Source of the DNA: Methylacidiphilum caldifontis
GTDB lineage: Bacteria; Verrucomicrobiota; Verrucomicrobiia; Methylacidiphilales; CAMAQI01
Length of the DNA stretch: 12,730 bases
Reading direction: 5' to 3'
Assembly (NCBI GenBank): GCA_945860255.1
Contig: CAMAQI010000052.1
Location: 1-12,730 of the forward strand
Below are positions 1-6,952 of this stretch, piece after piece (within the stretch, counting starts at the first letter, position 1; each line of letters starts with the position of its first letter). The notes under the pieces were generated by a model. The model saw only the letters and a list, made by a program, of their open reading frames with translations. It was not told where the DNA came from and did no database searches. The position numbers and the translations under genes were made by a program.

Positions 1-298
1 ATTGATTACAAAAAAAAGCGATTCGGGGAAGTTCTTCAGTTGACGCAAGATAACGAAAACCAGAATCATTGAGTTCCAACTCGTTACTTTCACACGAAGC
101 CTCTAAACTTGAAGTCAAAACCGCCTTGGGGACACGAAGCATCGCCACCAGCTCATCAATCGGAGGTAAATAATCACCAAAATAATCGCACCGAAGAAGG
201 GCTAGAATCAAGGAGGCGGTTCGTTTAACTAACGCCTCATGATAGTCATGATTTTCTGAGCTCCCTTGCACTCTCCCAGTTAAAAGGGTTGAAATCAA
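1..298 (-). CDS. GntR-type winged-helix transcriptional regulator, N-terminal part, cut by the left edge
   Basis: This minus-strand frame is open without a stop from 352 to the left edge. Taking the TTG at 298-296 as start gives 99 residues. Residues 21-86 look like a GntR winged helix: helix 1 (EALVKRTASLILALL), the hallmark LPPIDELVAMLRVPKAVL where the family has LPS-x-x-EL-A-x-x-LxVSRxTV, a recognition helix, and a wing ending in SGFRYLA. The following ELPRIAFFC could begin a LacI-like sugar-binding effector domain, as in AraR-type regulators, but only a few residues are visible. The only in-frame ATG lies inside the HTH, so the start must be non-ATG; TTG 298 or GTG 271 are candidates and neither has a good ribosome site. 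The gene lies 34 bp after malQ on the same strand, so it may control glucan or sugar metabolism (inference). Coding is likely; the family call is moderate. Confidence 0.6.
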   Translation of the reverse strand, partial: MISTLLTGRVQGSSENHDYHEALVKRTASLILALLRCDYFGDYLPPIDELVAMLRVPKAVLTSSLEASCESNELELNDSGFRYLASTEELPRIAFFCNQ

Positions 299-332
299 AA
301 GACAAGGGTCAAAAACAGGAAAATCGAAGGTA

Positions 333-2066
333 TTATCGACCCCACTTGGCGATCATCTGTCGAACAAATTCAAGATGCGTAAGCTTCTGTGCTTCCTGAA
401 CCATTTCTGGGATCGGAACTTTTAATCGAAAACTCCAATTCGACTCTGCCATGCTCCCTGGAGAGTTGTAGCGCTCCCCGGTTCCCATCAAATCGGAGAA
501 CATCAAAACCGCCAACCAACTCTTGCTCTGTAAAATCCGCTCTAAAAATTTTCGATGAAGCTCCGGAGTAAATTGATTGGGGGGATTTTGATCATCGGCA
601 TCGAGCCACCGCATCAAACGCTGCATCTCCAACCATCCCTCTTTGCCATCTACTCCCACCCAACGCTCTACCATCTCCTCATACATCACCTTCAAGGGAG
701 AATGATCATGCGTGGCAAAGGTGGTTAAACTCAACGCAGAATAGTCAGTGACGGAAAGAAACTCCCTTGTGACTTCATTTCGAACAAAGGTCGGAATGAT
801 AAATCCCGGAATTCCCAATCGCTGCAAAGAATCAGGAACATAAGAAGGAACCAGTCCTAAATCTTCCGCAACGACTCCCGTCTTTCCAGCCGCCTTGAGA
901 ATCTTCCGAAGTCGTTCCTCCCCCTCGCCACGGTTGATCGCCGCGGACTCGACCGCCTCATCAGAACCAGGTTTAAATCCGGGCAATTTCCCACCGGTCT
1001 TTACCGCTGCCTCCTCTGCGTTTAAATCAACAAACTCCCCATTGCGCTCCGGATTCCAAGGAAAGGAGTAGATCCGATAAAAACCAAGCACATGATCGAT
1101 CCGAAAAAGTTGAAATATCTCCGCGGTTTTTTCGACGCGTTGCCCCCACCAAGCATATTGATCTGCCTCATGGTTTTTCCATCGATAAAGGGGGATCCCC
1201 CAATTCTGACCCCACTTTTCTGTAAAGGGATCGCTCTTAAAAAACTTTTCTGGCGGAGCTCCTCCACTCCACTCCAGATCAAAGAGATTCTGAAGTGACC
1301 AAACATCAGCACTATATCGACTCACTCCAAAAGGAATATCTCCCATGATTTGAATCTGAAGTCGATCGGCCTCAGCACGAACCTCCCGCCACTGAGTCCA
1401 AGCAACCCACTGAACAAAGGCATGAAATTGACGGCGCTTCTGCCAGAAATCAGCATCCTCCACTTCCAAAATCCATTTTTCAGCCTCTGACAAGGATTGA
1501 TGCTCTTTCTCCCATCCCGTCCAACAGACATTTCCTTCGTAAAAATCAATCAACGTTCGAAAAAGGGTGTAACTCTCTAACCAAGAACACTCCTGTTTTT
1601 GAAACTCTGAAAATCCCTTCGACTTATTTTTCTGAAGAAACCGCTCAAATGCCTCGTTTAATACCGACTGTTTGAGCGATTTCACCCGATTGTATTGAAC
1701 TGAGCCCGCATTCAAGGACTCTATATCCTCGGAGTCCAAGATCTTTTCTCGATCTTCGATCGTTAATCCAGGAACCGATTGAGGCTCCAAGGTGATATAA
1801 ACCGGATCGAGAGCCACGGAGCTAATCGCATTATACGGCGAATGATCGGCCCCCGTCTCATTGATCGGAAGCAATTGGAGAACCTTGAATCCAAAATTTT
1901 TGCAAAACGCTAAGGTCTCAAGAACCGCCTCGGTATCTCCAATCCCCCAATCCCCTTGGCGACGAAGGGTGAAAACGGGAATCAAAAGCCCCGCACATTT
2001 CTTCAGAGGATCGATCGAGTTCACCACGCTCCTTGGTTCAGAATATTCAATCCTCCCCCTCCCCAT
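333..2066 (-). CDS. malQ: 4-alpha-glucanotransferase (amylomaltase), GH77
   Basis: Cytoplasmic disproportionating enzyme that transfers alpha-1,4-glucan segments between maltodextrins or glycogen breakdown products. The 577-aa protein carries the GH77 landmarks: DWGIGD (39-44), the LLPINETGADHSPY substrate-loop region (65-78), GDIPFGVSRYSADVW (242-256), the WGQNWGIPLYRW segment (285-296), nucleophile Asp324 in FRIDHVLGF, acid/base Glu401 in AEDLG, and the third carboxylate Asp454 in ATHDH. Family length is about 500-700 aa, so it looks complete. The ATG at 2066 has no ribosome site. Two adjacent GTG codons (2027 and 2024) follow an AAGGAG at 2034-2029, so translation may start about 13 codons inside; conserved sequence begins only near residue 24. 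It lies 24 bp after serA and 34 bp before the regulator, suggesting co-transcription. I see no damage to the frame. Confidence 0.93.
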   Translation of the reverse strand: MGRGRIEYSEPRSVVNSIDPLKKCAGLLIPVFTLRRQGDWGIGDTEAVLETLAFCKNFGFKVLQLLPINETGADHSPYNAISSVALDPVYITLEPQSVPGLTIEDREKILDSEDIESLNAGSVQYNRVKSLKQSVLNEAFERFLQKNKSKGFSEFQKQECSWLESYTLFRTLIDFYEGNVCWTGWEKEHQSLSEAEKWILEVEDADFWQKRRQFHAFVQWVAWTQWREVRAEADRLQIQIMGDIPFGVSRYSADVWSLQNLFDLEWSGGAPPEKFFKSDPFTEKWGQNWGIPLYRWKNHEADQYAWWGQRVEKTAEIFQLFRIDHVLGFYRIYSFPWNPERNGEFVDLNAEEAAVKTGGKLPGFKPGSDEAVESAAINRGEGEERLRKILKAAGKTGVVAEDLGLVPSYVPDSLQRLGIPGFIIPTFVRNEVTREFLSVTDYSALSLTTFATHDHSPLKVMYEEMVERWVGVDGKEGWLEMQRLMRWLDADDQNPPNQFTPELHRKFLERILQSKSWLAVLMFSDLMGTGERYNSPGSMAESNWSFRLKVPIPEMVQEAQKLTHLEFVRQMIAKWGR

Positions 2067-2090
2067 TTTAAGGGAGGGGAAAAAACAGAC

Positions 2091-3680
2091 TTAGAGACTC
2101 ACGACTTTCACCCAACGGATATCTTTATCCGCAAGGATTTCACTTAAAGTCGCTTCACTCGGGGCGGTATCTAAATTCAAGACACTCAAAGCAACACTTC
2201 CAGGCTCCGAGCGACTCAACGACATATTCGCAATATTCACCTTATGTTTACCAAAAAGAGTTCCGATCCAACCGACAATGCCGGGACGATCGAGATTCTG
2301 CATAATGAAAAGATTCCCTTCTGGAGTCGCCTCTAATAAATAGCCATCGATCTCAACGATCCGTGGACGAGAGCCATAAAAGGTCGCGCTGACGCTATGT
2401 TTTTCTGCACCACTCACGACCTCGACCTTAATCAATTCTGTGTAATCGCCAGGCTCACTGACTTTGGTCTCTTTGAAGCTCAATCCGAGGTTCTTGGCGT
2501 AAATCGGAGCGTTCACATCATTGATCTCATTGCCGCCCGCATTTCTTAAAACCCCTTTCAAAATCGCACGCGTGATCGAGGTCGTATCATATTCACTGAC
2601 CGTTCCACTGTAGTTGATACTGAGCTGATCTAAACGCTTGGGTGAAAGCTGTGCGATCATCGATCCTAATTTCTCTGCAAGCCCGATATAAGGCCGTAAT
2701 ATCGTCGCGGTATGCGCATCGAGATTCGGCATATTGACCGCATTATTGACCGCTCCGGAGCTCAACACATCACGAATCAATTCAGCGACTTCAATTCCGA
2801 CGCTCTCCTGAGCCTCAGCGGTTGAGGCCCCCAAGTGAGGAGTCAAAACAACATTCGGAAGTTTCAAAAGTTCATTATCTGGAGAAGGAGGCTCTTGCTC
2901 AAAGACATCGAGAGCCGCTCCACCGACTTGACCAGACTTCAACATTTCGACGAGATCCTTTTCATCAATCAACCCCCCACGAGCGCAGTTAATGAGACGA
3001 ACCCCCTTTTTACACATCGACATCGATTTCGCATTCAAGATTCCCTTGGTTTGCGGAGTCATCGGCGTATGCAGCGTAATAAAATCAGCGGCCTTGAGCA
3101 GTGGATCGAGTTGATCACAAAGCTCGACCTGAAGACTCTTGGCACGCGCCAAAGTCAGATAAGGATCAAAGGCCATGACCTTCATGCCGAAACCGATCGC
3201 CCGACGGGCAAATTCAGCCCCAATTCGTCCCATTCCAATGATCCCCAAAACCTTATTACAAAGCTCAACCCCTTCAAAAGATTTACGATCCCATTTCCCC
3301 GCAACCATCGTCGCATGAGCCTGAGGAATTTTACGGGCGAGAGAGACCATCAATGAAAAAGCCAGTTCTGCAGTCGAAATCGTGTTTCCCCCGGGGGTAT
3401 TCATCACAATGATCCCGCGTTGCGTCGCCGCTTCGACATCGATATTATCAACGCCAACCCCTGCACGCCCGATTGCCTTGAGGTTTACCCCAGCTTGAAT
3501 GATCTTAGCCGTAATTTTGGTTTGGGAGCGAACAACAACCGCATCGAAATCAGCGATCATTGCGATCACTTCCTCCTCTTTTTGACCCAATTTTACAACA
3601 ACATCAAAAGATTCCTGCAAGAGTTCGATCCCTTTAGGAGAGATAGGATCCGCAACGAGAACACGGTATTTAGGTTTCAT
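2091..3680 (-). CDS. serA: D-3-phosphoglycerate dehydrogenase, long form with ACT domain
   Basis: First step of serine biosynthesis: NAD-dependent oxidation of 3-phosphoglycerate to 3-phosphohydroxypyruvate in the cytoplasm. The 529 aa match the long-form family. Visible parts are the substrate domain halves (about 1-98 and 284-317), the Rossmann fold with GIIGMGRIG (146-154) and the NAD-ribose acidic residue Asp172, and catalytic Arg234 (NCARGG), Glu263 (FEQEPP) and His282 (TPHLGAS). An intervening allosteric-substrate-binding-type domain follows (about 318-452), then a C-terminal ACT domain (about 457-529, with MQNLDRPGIVGWIG), which in this family can mediate serine feedback inhibition. 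The start ATG fits the usual N-terminus (KYRVLVADPISPKGIELL) although no Shine-Dalgarno precedes it. malQ follows after 24 bp on the same strand. The enzyme assignment is secure; regulation by serine is inferred. Confidence 0.97.
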   Translation of the reverse strand: MKPKYRVLVADPISPKGIELLQESFDVVVKLGQKEEEVIAMIADFDAVVVRSQTKITAKIIQAGVNLKAIGRAGVGVDNIDVEAATQRGIIVMNTPGGNTISTAELAFSLMVSLARKIPQAHATMVAGKWDRKSFEGVELCNKVLGIIGMGRIGAEFARRAIGFGMKVMAFDPYLTLARAKSLQVELCDQLDPLLKAADFITLHTPMTPQTKGILNAKSMSMCKKGVRLINCARGGLIDEKDLVEMLKSGQVGGAALDVFEQEPPSPDNELLKLPNVVLTPHLGASTAEAQESVGIEVAELIRDVLSSGAVNNAVNMPNLDAHTATILRPYIGLAEKLGSMIAQLSPKRLDQLSINYSGTVSEYDTTSITRAILKGVLRNAGGNEINDVNAPIYAKNLGLSFKETKVSEPGDYTELIKVEVVSGAEKHSVSATFYGSRPRIVEIDGYLLEATPEGNLFIMQNLDRPGIVGWIGTLFGKHKVNIANMSLSRSEPGSVALSVLNLDTAPSEATLSEILADKDIRWVKVVSL

Positions 3681-3720
3681 AGTCCGCAGAGACTAAATAT
3701 CGTTTTTTATTTCGGCAACC

Positions 3721-3822
3721 TCATAAAAAAGAAGTTTTGAAGATTCGCCCCCCCTCCTTTAGTAGAGTAGTAAGGGTAGGTCGCAAAACCTCCATTCCTC
3801 TCATCAGAGTGGCAGCAATCAT
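3721..3822 (-). CDS. possible tiny ORF (33 aa) overlapping the end of the 63-aa gene
   Basis: An ATG at 3822 overlaps the stop of the upstream small gene as ATGA, with a purine-rich GAAGAAGG just before it, and the frame stays open for 33 codons to a TGA at 3721. The product would begin MIAATLMRGMEVLRPTL and end GGRIFKTSFL. The overlap is typical of translational coupling, but a frame this short can stay open by chance. It runs through a G7 tract and has no recognisable domain. It may simply be the serA leader region. Weakly supported. Confidence 0.2.
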   Translation of the reverse strand: MIAATLMRGMEVLRPTLTTLLKEGGRIFKTSFL

Positions 3823-4010
3823 CCTTCTTCTCCCTCCAGCTCGGCTTCTCTCATTGCGGAATAAAGAATTGAGGCCTTTGAAGCAATGATCGCATTGTTT
3901 CCTGTCTCAATCGCCCCTTTCGCATCGGAATACGGAACACCCGCCTTCCCATTGGATAAAACGGCAGCATTACTCTCTCCGATTGCCTTTAAAAACAATC
4001 CTGCATTCAT
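3819..4010 (-). CDS. small protein of unknown function (63 aa) upstream of serA
   Basis: From the ATG at 4010 the product is 63 aa, starting MNAGLFLKAIGESNAAV and ending in an acidic tail (REAELEGEEG). The frame also runs back to an ATG at 4073, but that would overlap the nagZ start and encode a basic stretch that looks like non-coding sequence (KRRGGLLSRNK), so I prefer 4010. Composition is protein-like: alanine-rich, with helical segments, no transmembrane stretch and no cysteine. I recognise no family. A purine tract (AAAAGGAGG and more G) lies about 20 bp upstream of the ATG, too far for a normal ribosome site. It is divergent from nagZ with 51 bp between the starts, and co-oriented with serA, 138 bp away. 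The function is unknown; coding is likely but not proven. Confidence 0.5.
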   Translation of the reverse strand: MNAGLFLKAIGESNAAVLSNGKAGVPYSDAKGAIETGNNAIIASKASILYSAMREAELEGEEG

Positions 4011-4018
4011 TTTGTTTC

Positions 4019-4048
4019 GTGACAGAAGCCCCCCCCTCCTTTTATGAT
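4019..4048 (+). promoter_or_regulatory. predicted sigma-70-type promoter of nagZ
   Basis: A GTGACA at 4019-4024 (5 of 6 to the -35 consensus) and a TATGAT at 4043-4048 (5 of 6 to the -10) are separated by 18 bp. The start of transcription would fall near 4055, only about 7 bases before the nagZ ATG, so the mRNA would have almost no leader. A C8 tract lies in the spacer. Prediction from sequence only. Confidence 0.55.
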
Positions 4049-4061
4049 CTAACCTACTCTT

Positions 4062-5159
4062 ATGAAACGACATGCAGGCGAATTTTTAGTCATTGGGATC
4101 CCCGGAGCAACAATCGATGAGAAGACCCGTTCCTTGATCCGTGAGATCCAACCTGGGGGATTTATCCTCTTTGGACGTAATATCAAAGCCCCCCAACAAC
4201 TCCGCGATCTCATCGATGATCTTCGCTCTCTTTGTAACGTTGAACCGGTCATCACCATCGATCAGGAGGGGGGACGTGTCTCACGTCTGAAAGAGATCGG
4301 CGCAGAACCGCCCAGTATTAAACAACTCCGAGATAAAGGGGAGGAATCCCTCTTTAGCCGTCACGGCGAACTCACCGGTAAACTCCTCCGATTGTTCGGC
4401 TTTAATCTCAATCTCTGCCCGGTTCTCGATGTCTCGTTTGATGATGAGGCCGATAACTCCTTGAAAAACCGTACCTTTGGAAAAACCGCCGAACAGGTCA
4501 CTCAATATTCCAAAGCCTTTGCAACCGCAATGCGCAAAGAGGGGATCCTCACCAGTGGCAAACATTTCCCGGGGTATAGTGCCGCAGGAGTCGATCCCCA
4601 TCATGAACTCCCGACGATCCCACGAACCCGCAAAGAACTTGAGGCCTGCGAATGGATTCCCTATCGCAATCTCCAAGAACAACTCGACACGATTATGATC
4701 GGTCACGCCCGCTACCTCGATCTCGACCCGACGGGAATTGCCTCCTCCCTCTCCGCTCCGATTATTCGTGGGATTCTTCATGATGAATGGAACTATCAAG
4801 GATGCGTGATCAGTGATGATATGGATATGGGAGCGATTCTCAATGAATATGGATTTGATGAAGCATTCAAAAAGGCTCTAGAGGCCGGTAACGATCTGAT
4901 TCTTCTCTGTCATCGAACCGAAATGGCTCTGCAAGCCCGTCGCATCCTTGAAACGGTGGCAGAACCGATCAAACAACAGGCTTGGGAGCGTATCGATCGA
5001 CTCCGTACCAAGTTCGTGAAACCAGATCCCTTCTCTCTCGAAAAATGGACCGCTCTCAACGCTCAAGTGATGGAACTCCGTATCTCCACGCTGGGAGCCG
5101 ATCAAGCGATGACCCGTTCCAACGACGATGGGAAAAGATCCCCAGTCGAAGTCTATTAA
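4062..5159 (+). CDS. nagZ: beta-N-acetylhexosaminidase, glycoside hydrolase family 3 (NagZ type)
   Basis: Removes N-acetylglucosamine from peptidoglycan turnover products such as GlcNAc-anhydroMurNAc peptides, a cell-wall recycling step. The 365-aa protein is one GH3 TIM barrel. It shows the substrate-binding IDQEGGRVSRL (66-76), the conserved KHFPG (167-171) with the following loop containing Asp178 and His180 (VDPHHELP; the family has DSHxxLP, with this His in the acid/base dyad), and the nucleophile Asp252 in VISDDMDMGAI. There is no signal peptide, in keeping with the cytoplasmic NagZ of Gram-negative bacteria. Length is near the usual 330-370 aa. The ATG fits the family N-terminus (GEFLVIGIPG); no ribosome site is present, but a promoter ends just upstream. 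It stands alone, divergent from the small gene. A sibling GH3 with other exo-hexosaminidase specificity cannot be excluded. Confidence 0.93.
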   Translation: MKRHAGEFLVIGIPGATIDEKTRSLIREIQPGGFILFGRNIKAPQQLRDLIDDLRSLCNVEPVITIDQEGGRVSRLKEIGAEPPSIKQLRDKGEESLFSRHGELTGKLLRLFGFNLNLCPVLDVSFDDEADNSLKNRTFGKTAEQVTQYSKAFATAMRKEGILTSGKHFPGYSAAGVDPHHELPTIPRTRKELEACEWIPYRNLQEQLDTIMIGHARYLDLDPTGIASSLSAPIIRGILHDEWNYQGCVISDDMDMGAILNEYGFDEAFKKALEAGNDLILLCHRTEMALQARRILETVAEPIKQQAWERIDRLRTKFVKPDPFSLEKWTALNAQVMELRISTLGADQAMTRSNDDGKRSPVEVY

Positions 5160-5277
5160 TCATCATCCGCTTTAGCCGGCTTCAAGATTCGTTTGGTTGC
5201 GGTATAACGGATGGGGTCAAATTTTCTTCTTTCGACACCGGTTTATGAAATCGGGATGCGAAGAGTAGAAATGTAAT

Positions 5278-5306
5278 TTGACATCAATTTGATGTTGCTT
5301 TAATTT
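5278..5306 (+). promoter_or_regulatory. predicted promoter of the first vapBC pair
   Basis: A perfect TTGACA at 5278-5283 is followed after 17 bp by TAATTT at 5301-5306; TTTAAT at 5299-5304 is a better -10 match with a shorter spacer. The expected start of transcription, about 5311-5313, is right at the ATG (5315), so the message is probably leaderless. The promoter elements are embedded in the operator-like repeats described separately. Confidence 0.5.
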
Positions 5307-5313
5307 GATGTCA
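5279..5313 (+). promoter_or_regulatory. operator-like array of three half-sites before vapB1
   Basis: TGACATCAA (5279-5287) and TTGATGTCA (5305-5313) form a perfect 9-bp inverted repeat. A middle copy, TTGATGT (5289-5295), makes a second tight palindrome with the first, ACATCAA-T-TTGATGT. The array covers both promoter elements and reaches the start codon. Ribbon-helix-helix VapB antitoxins, alone or with VapC, typically repress their own promoter at such sites; that role here is inferred. Confidence 0.6.
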
Positions 5314-5314
5314 T

Positions 5315-5557
5315 ATGGTCAAAACGCAGATTCAAATTCCTGACGAACTTTATCGTCAAATTAAAGCTTTTTCTCGTCAAAGAGAGTGGTCTCTGGCTGA
5401 AACTTTCCGTCGTGGAGCAGAACAATTAGTACAACAATATCCGACCTCCATTCATAATCAAAAATGGACTCCTCCAAAGCCGATGCGACGAGGGAGCAAA
5501 GAGATCGACAATGATACATTAAAAAAACTCTCTCAAGCTCAATCCTCTTTTTTTTAA
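5315..5557 (+). CDS. vapB: VapB-type ribbon-helix-helix antitoxin
   Basis: Small (80 aa) antitoxin of a type II toxin-antitoxin pair. The N-terminus (KTQIQIPDELYRQIKAFS) is a ribbon-helix-helix: a beta strand with alternating residues, then helices (about 10-45) with the conserved aliphatic pattern. The C-terminal half (about 46-80) is charged and probably disordered until it binds the toxin. It sits directly before a PIN-domain gene, 13 bp from stop to start. It should neutralise the toxin and repress the promoter through the half-site array that abuts its start. No ribosome site is present, consistent with a leaderless message. The 3' end is A+T-rich and finishes in a T8 run containing the last two Phe codons. 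The family call is secure by context; the exact VapB subfamily is not. Confidence 0.85.
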   Translation: MVKTQIQIPDELYRQIKAFSRQREWSLAETFRRGAEQLVQQYPTSIHNQKWTPPKPMRRGSKEIDNDTLKKLSQAQSSFF

Positions 5558-5570
5558 AAACGTTTTTTTT

Positions 5571-6014
5571 ATGATTTCGATCGACACCAACCTACTCTTT
5601 CATGCCTTTGCTGAGGATCGCAAAGAACACCGACTTGCCTATAAGTGGATTTCAGAACAGGCCGACAATCCATCTATCGTTATTTCAGAATTTATCTTGG
5701 TCGAGTTTTATACACTCCTCCGAAATCCCGCAGCCCTCAAAAAACCACTTTCTGCAAAAGAGGCAGGTGAAGTTATTAAAACATACCGACAACATCCCAT
5801 CTGGAAACTTGTCGGATTTCCTCAACATTCACAGGAGATCCATGATGAACTTCATCGGATGATGTCACTACAAGGGATTGCCTTTAGACGCATCTACGAT
5901 AACCGAACCGCCCTCTCTTTGCGTCACTTTGGGGTCACTCAATTTGCTACTTGTAATGTTAAAGACTTTCAAGGCTTGGGCTTTAAAAAAGTCTGGAATC
6001 CTCTCCTCGATTAA
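5571..6014 (+). CDS. vapC: VapC-type PIN-domain ribonuclease toxin
   Basis: Mg-dependent RNase toxin of the pair; VapC family members cleave specific tRNAs or rRNA when freed from antitoxin. The 147 aa show the PIN acidic residues: Asp5 (SIDTNLLFHAF), Glu45 (ILVEFYTLLRNP), Asp110 (RIYDNRTALSLRHFG) and Asp132 near the C-terminal ATCNVKDF, which is followed by the usual ending (GFKKVWNPLL). Length is typical. The ATG must be right because Asp5 lies so close to it, yet the preceding bases are a T8 run and no ribosome site exists, so translation probably depends on coupling to vapB. All catalytic residues are intact, so it should be active. A deacetylase-like gene starts 8 bp after its stop on the same strand. 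Confidence 0.9.
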   Translation: MISIDTNLLFHAFAEDRKEHRLAYKWISEQADNPSIVISEFILVEFYTLLRNPAALKKPLSAKEAGEVIKTYRQHPIWKLVGFPQHSQEIHDELHRMMSLQGIAFRRIYDNRTALSLRHFGVTQFATCNVKDFQGLGFKKVWNPLLD

Positions 6015-6022
6015 AAAATAAA

Positions 6023-6952
6023 GTGAAATTCTTCTATCATCCCCAGTTTGAAGCCCCGATCGGCGATCACATCATGCCGATTCGTAAGTTTCAGAGGGTC
6101 GCCGAAAAATTAAGCTCTTTTCCGCATCTCGAACTCCGAGAACCGGCTCCCATTTCGGAATCCGATCTTCTCCGCGTTCATACCGCTGATTATCTCCAAG
6201 CAATCAAAACCGGTGAACCACGGGCTCTTGCGGAATCGCAAAAATTTCCCTGGAGTCCTGAACTCTTTAACTCCGTTTGTCTTACGAGCGGAGCTCTTCT
6301 CTCCGCCTCCCAGACCGCTCTGCAGGAGGGGGTCGCCGCCGCTCTTGTGAGTGGATTTCATCACTCCCATGCCGATCACGGAGAGGGATTTTGTACCTTT
6401 AACGGTTTAATCGTGAGCGCGGAAAAATTAAAAGCAGAAAACCAAATCCAAAACATCGCCATACTCGATCTCGATCTCCATTATGGAAATGGAACCGCCT
6501 CACTCGCTGCCTCTCGTCCGTGGATTCACGCTCTCTCGATTTACGGAAATGATTACCATCAAAATAAACCGTACATCGATGTTAAAATTCGCCATCATGA
6601 AGATGGAGCGAATCATCACTCCATTGCGATTCCGAAAAAATCAGGTGCAAATGAGTTTTTTCCTCTCCTCGAACAAGGGTTTCAATGGCTTCTCTCTCGA
6701 CCAAAAATCGACCTGCTCCTCTTTCAAGCTGGGGCCGATCCTTATTTTGAAGACCCCTACTCTCCACTCTTGTTAACGATGGAAGATCTCCAAGAACGCG
6801 ATCGTCGAGTCTTTGAATTCGCCAAAGTCCAAAATATCCCGATCGCTTGGGTTCTTGCGGGGGGATACACTCGAGAGATCGAAAAAGTGGTTCAAGTTCA
6901 TCTGAACACCTTTCACGCCGCTCAATCGGTTTTTATCCCATCAACGCACTGA
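6023..6952 (+). CDS. histone deacetylase-family zinc amidohydrolase
   Basis: Arginase/deacetylase-fold protein of the bacterial HDAC-like family (acetylpolyamine or acetoin-utilisation AcuC-like relatives); the substrate cannot be read from sequence. In the 309 aa I see the twin catalytic His113-His114 in GFHHSHADHGEGFCTFNG, the zinc ligands Asp151 and His153 in DLDLHYGNGT, the third zinc ligand Asp239 in QAGADP, and the glycine-tyrosine active-site motif AGGY (279-282, Tyr282). The GTG start at 6023 is favoured over ATG 6074 because the family's N-terminal strand (KFFYHPQF) precedes the latter; it has no ribosome site. It begins 8 bp after vapC1, so it may be read from the toxin-antitoxin promoter, and its last 20 bp overlap the convergent HDOD gene. 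Active-site residues are intact. Closest named types would be acetylpolyamine amidohydrolase or lysine deacetylase. Confidence 0.9.
   Translation: MKFFYHPQFEAPIGDHIMPIRKFQRVAEKLSSFPHLELREPAPISESDLLRVHTADYLQAIKTGEPRALAESQKFPWSPELFNSVCLTSGALLSASQTALQEGVAAALVSGFHHSHADHGEGFCTFNGLIVSAEKLKAENQIQNIAILDLDLHYGNGTASLAASRPWIHALSIYGNDYHQNKPYIDVKIRHHEDGANHHSIAIPKKSGANEFFPLLEQGFQWLLSRPKIDLLLFQAGADPYFEDPYSPLLLTMEDLQERDRRVFEFAKVQNIPIAWVLAGGYTREIEKVVQVHLNTFHAAQSVFIPSTH

Noticed and set aside
2835..3356. 173-codon plus-strand frame antisense to serA
   Set aside because: serA has intact motifs throughout this segment; the opposite frame gives no recognisable protein.
4281..4799. 172-codon minus-strand frame antisense to nagZ
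   Set aside because: It lies entirely within nagZ, whose catalytic motifs are in this segment; no protein-like signature.
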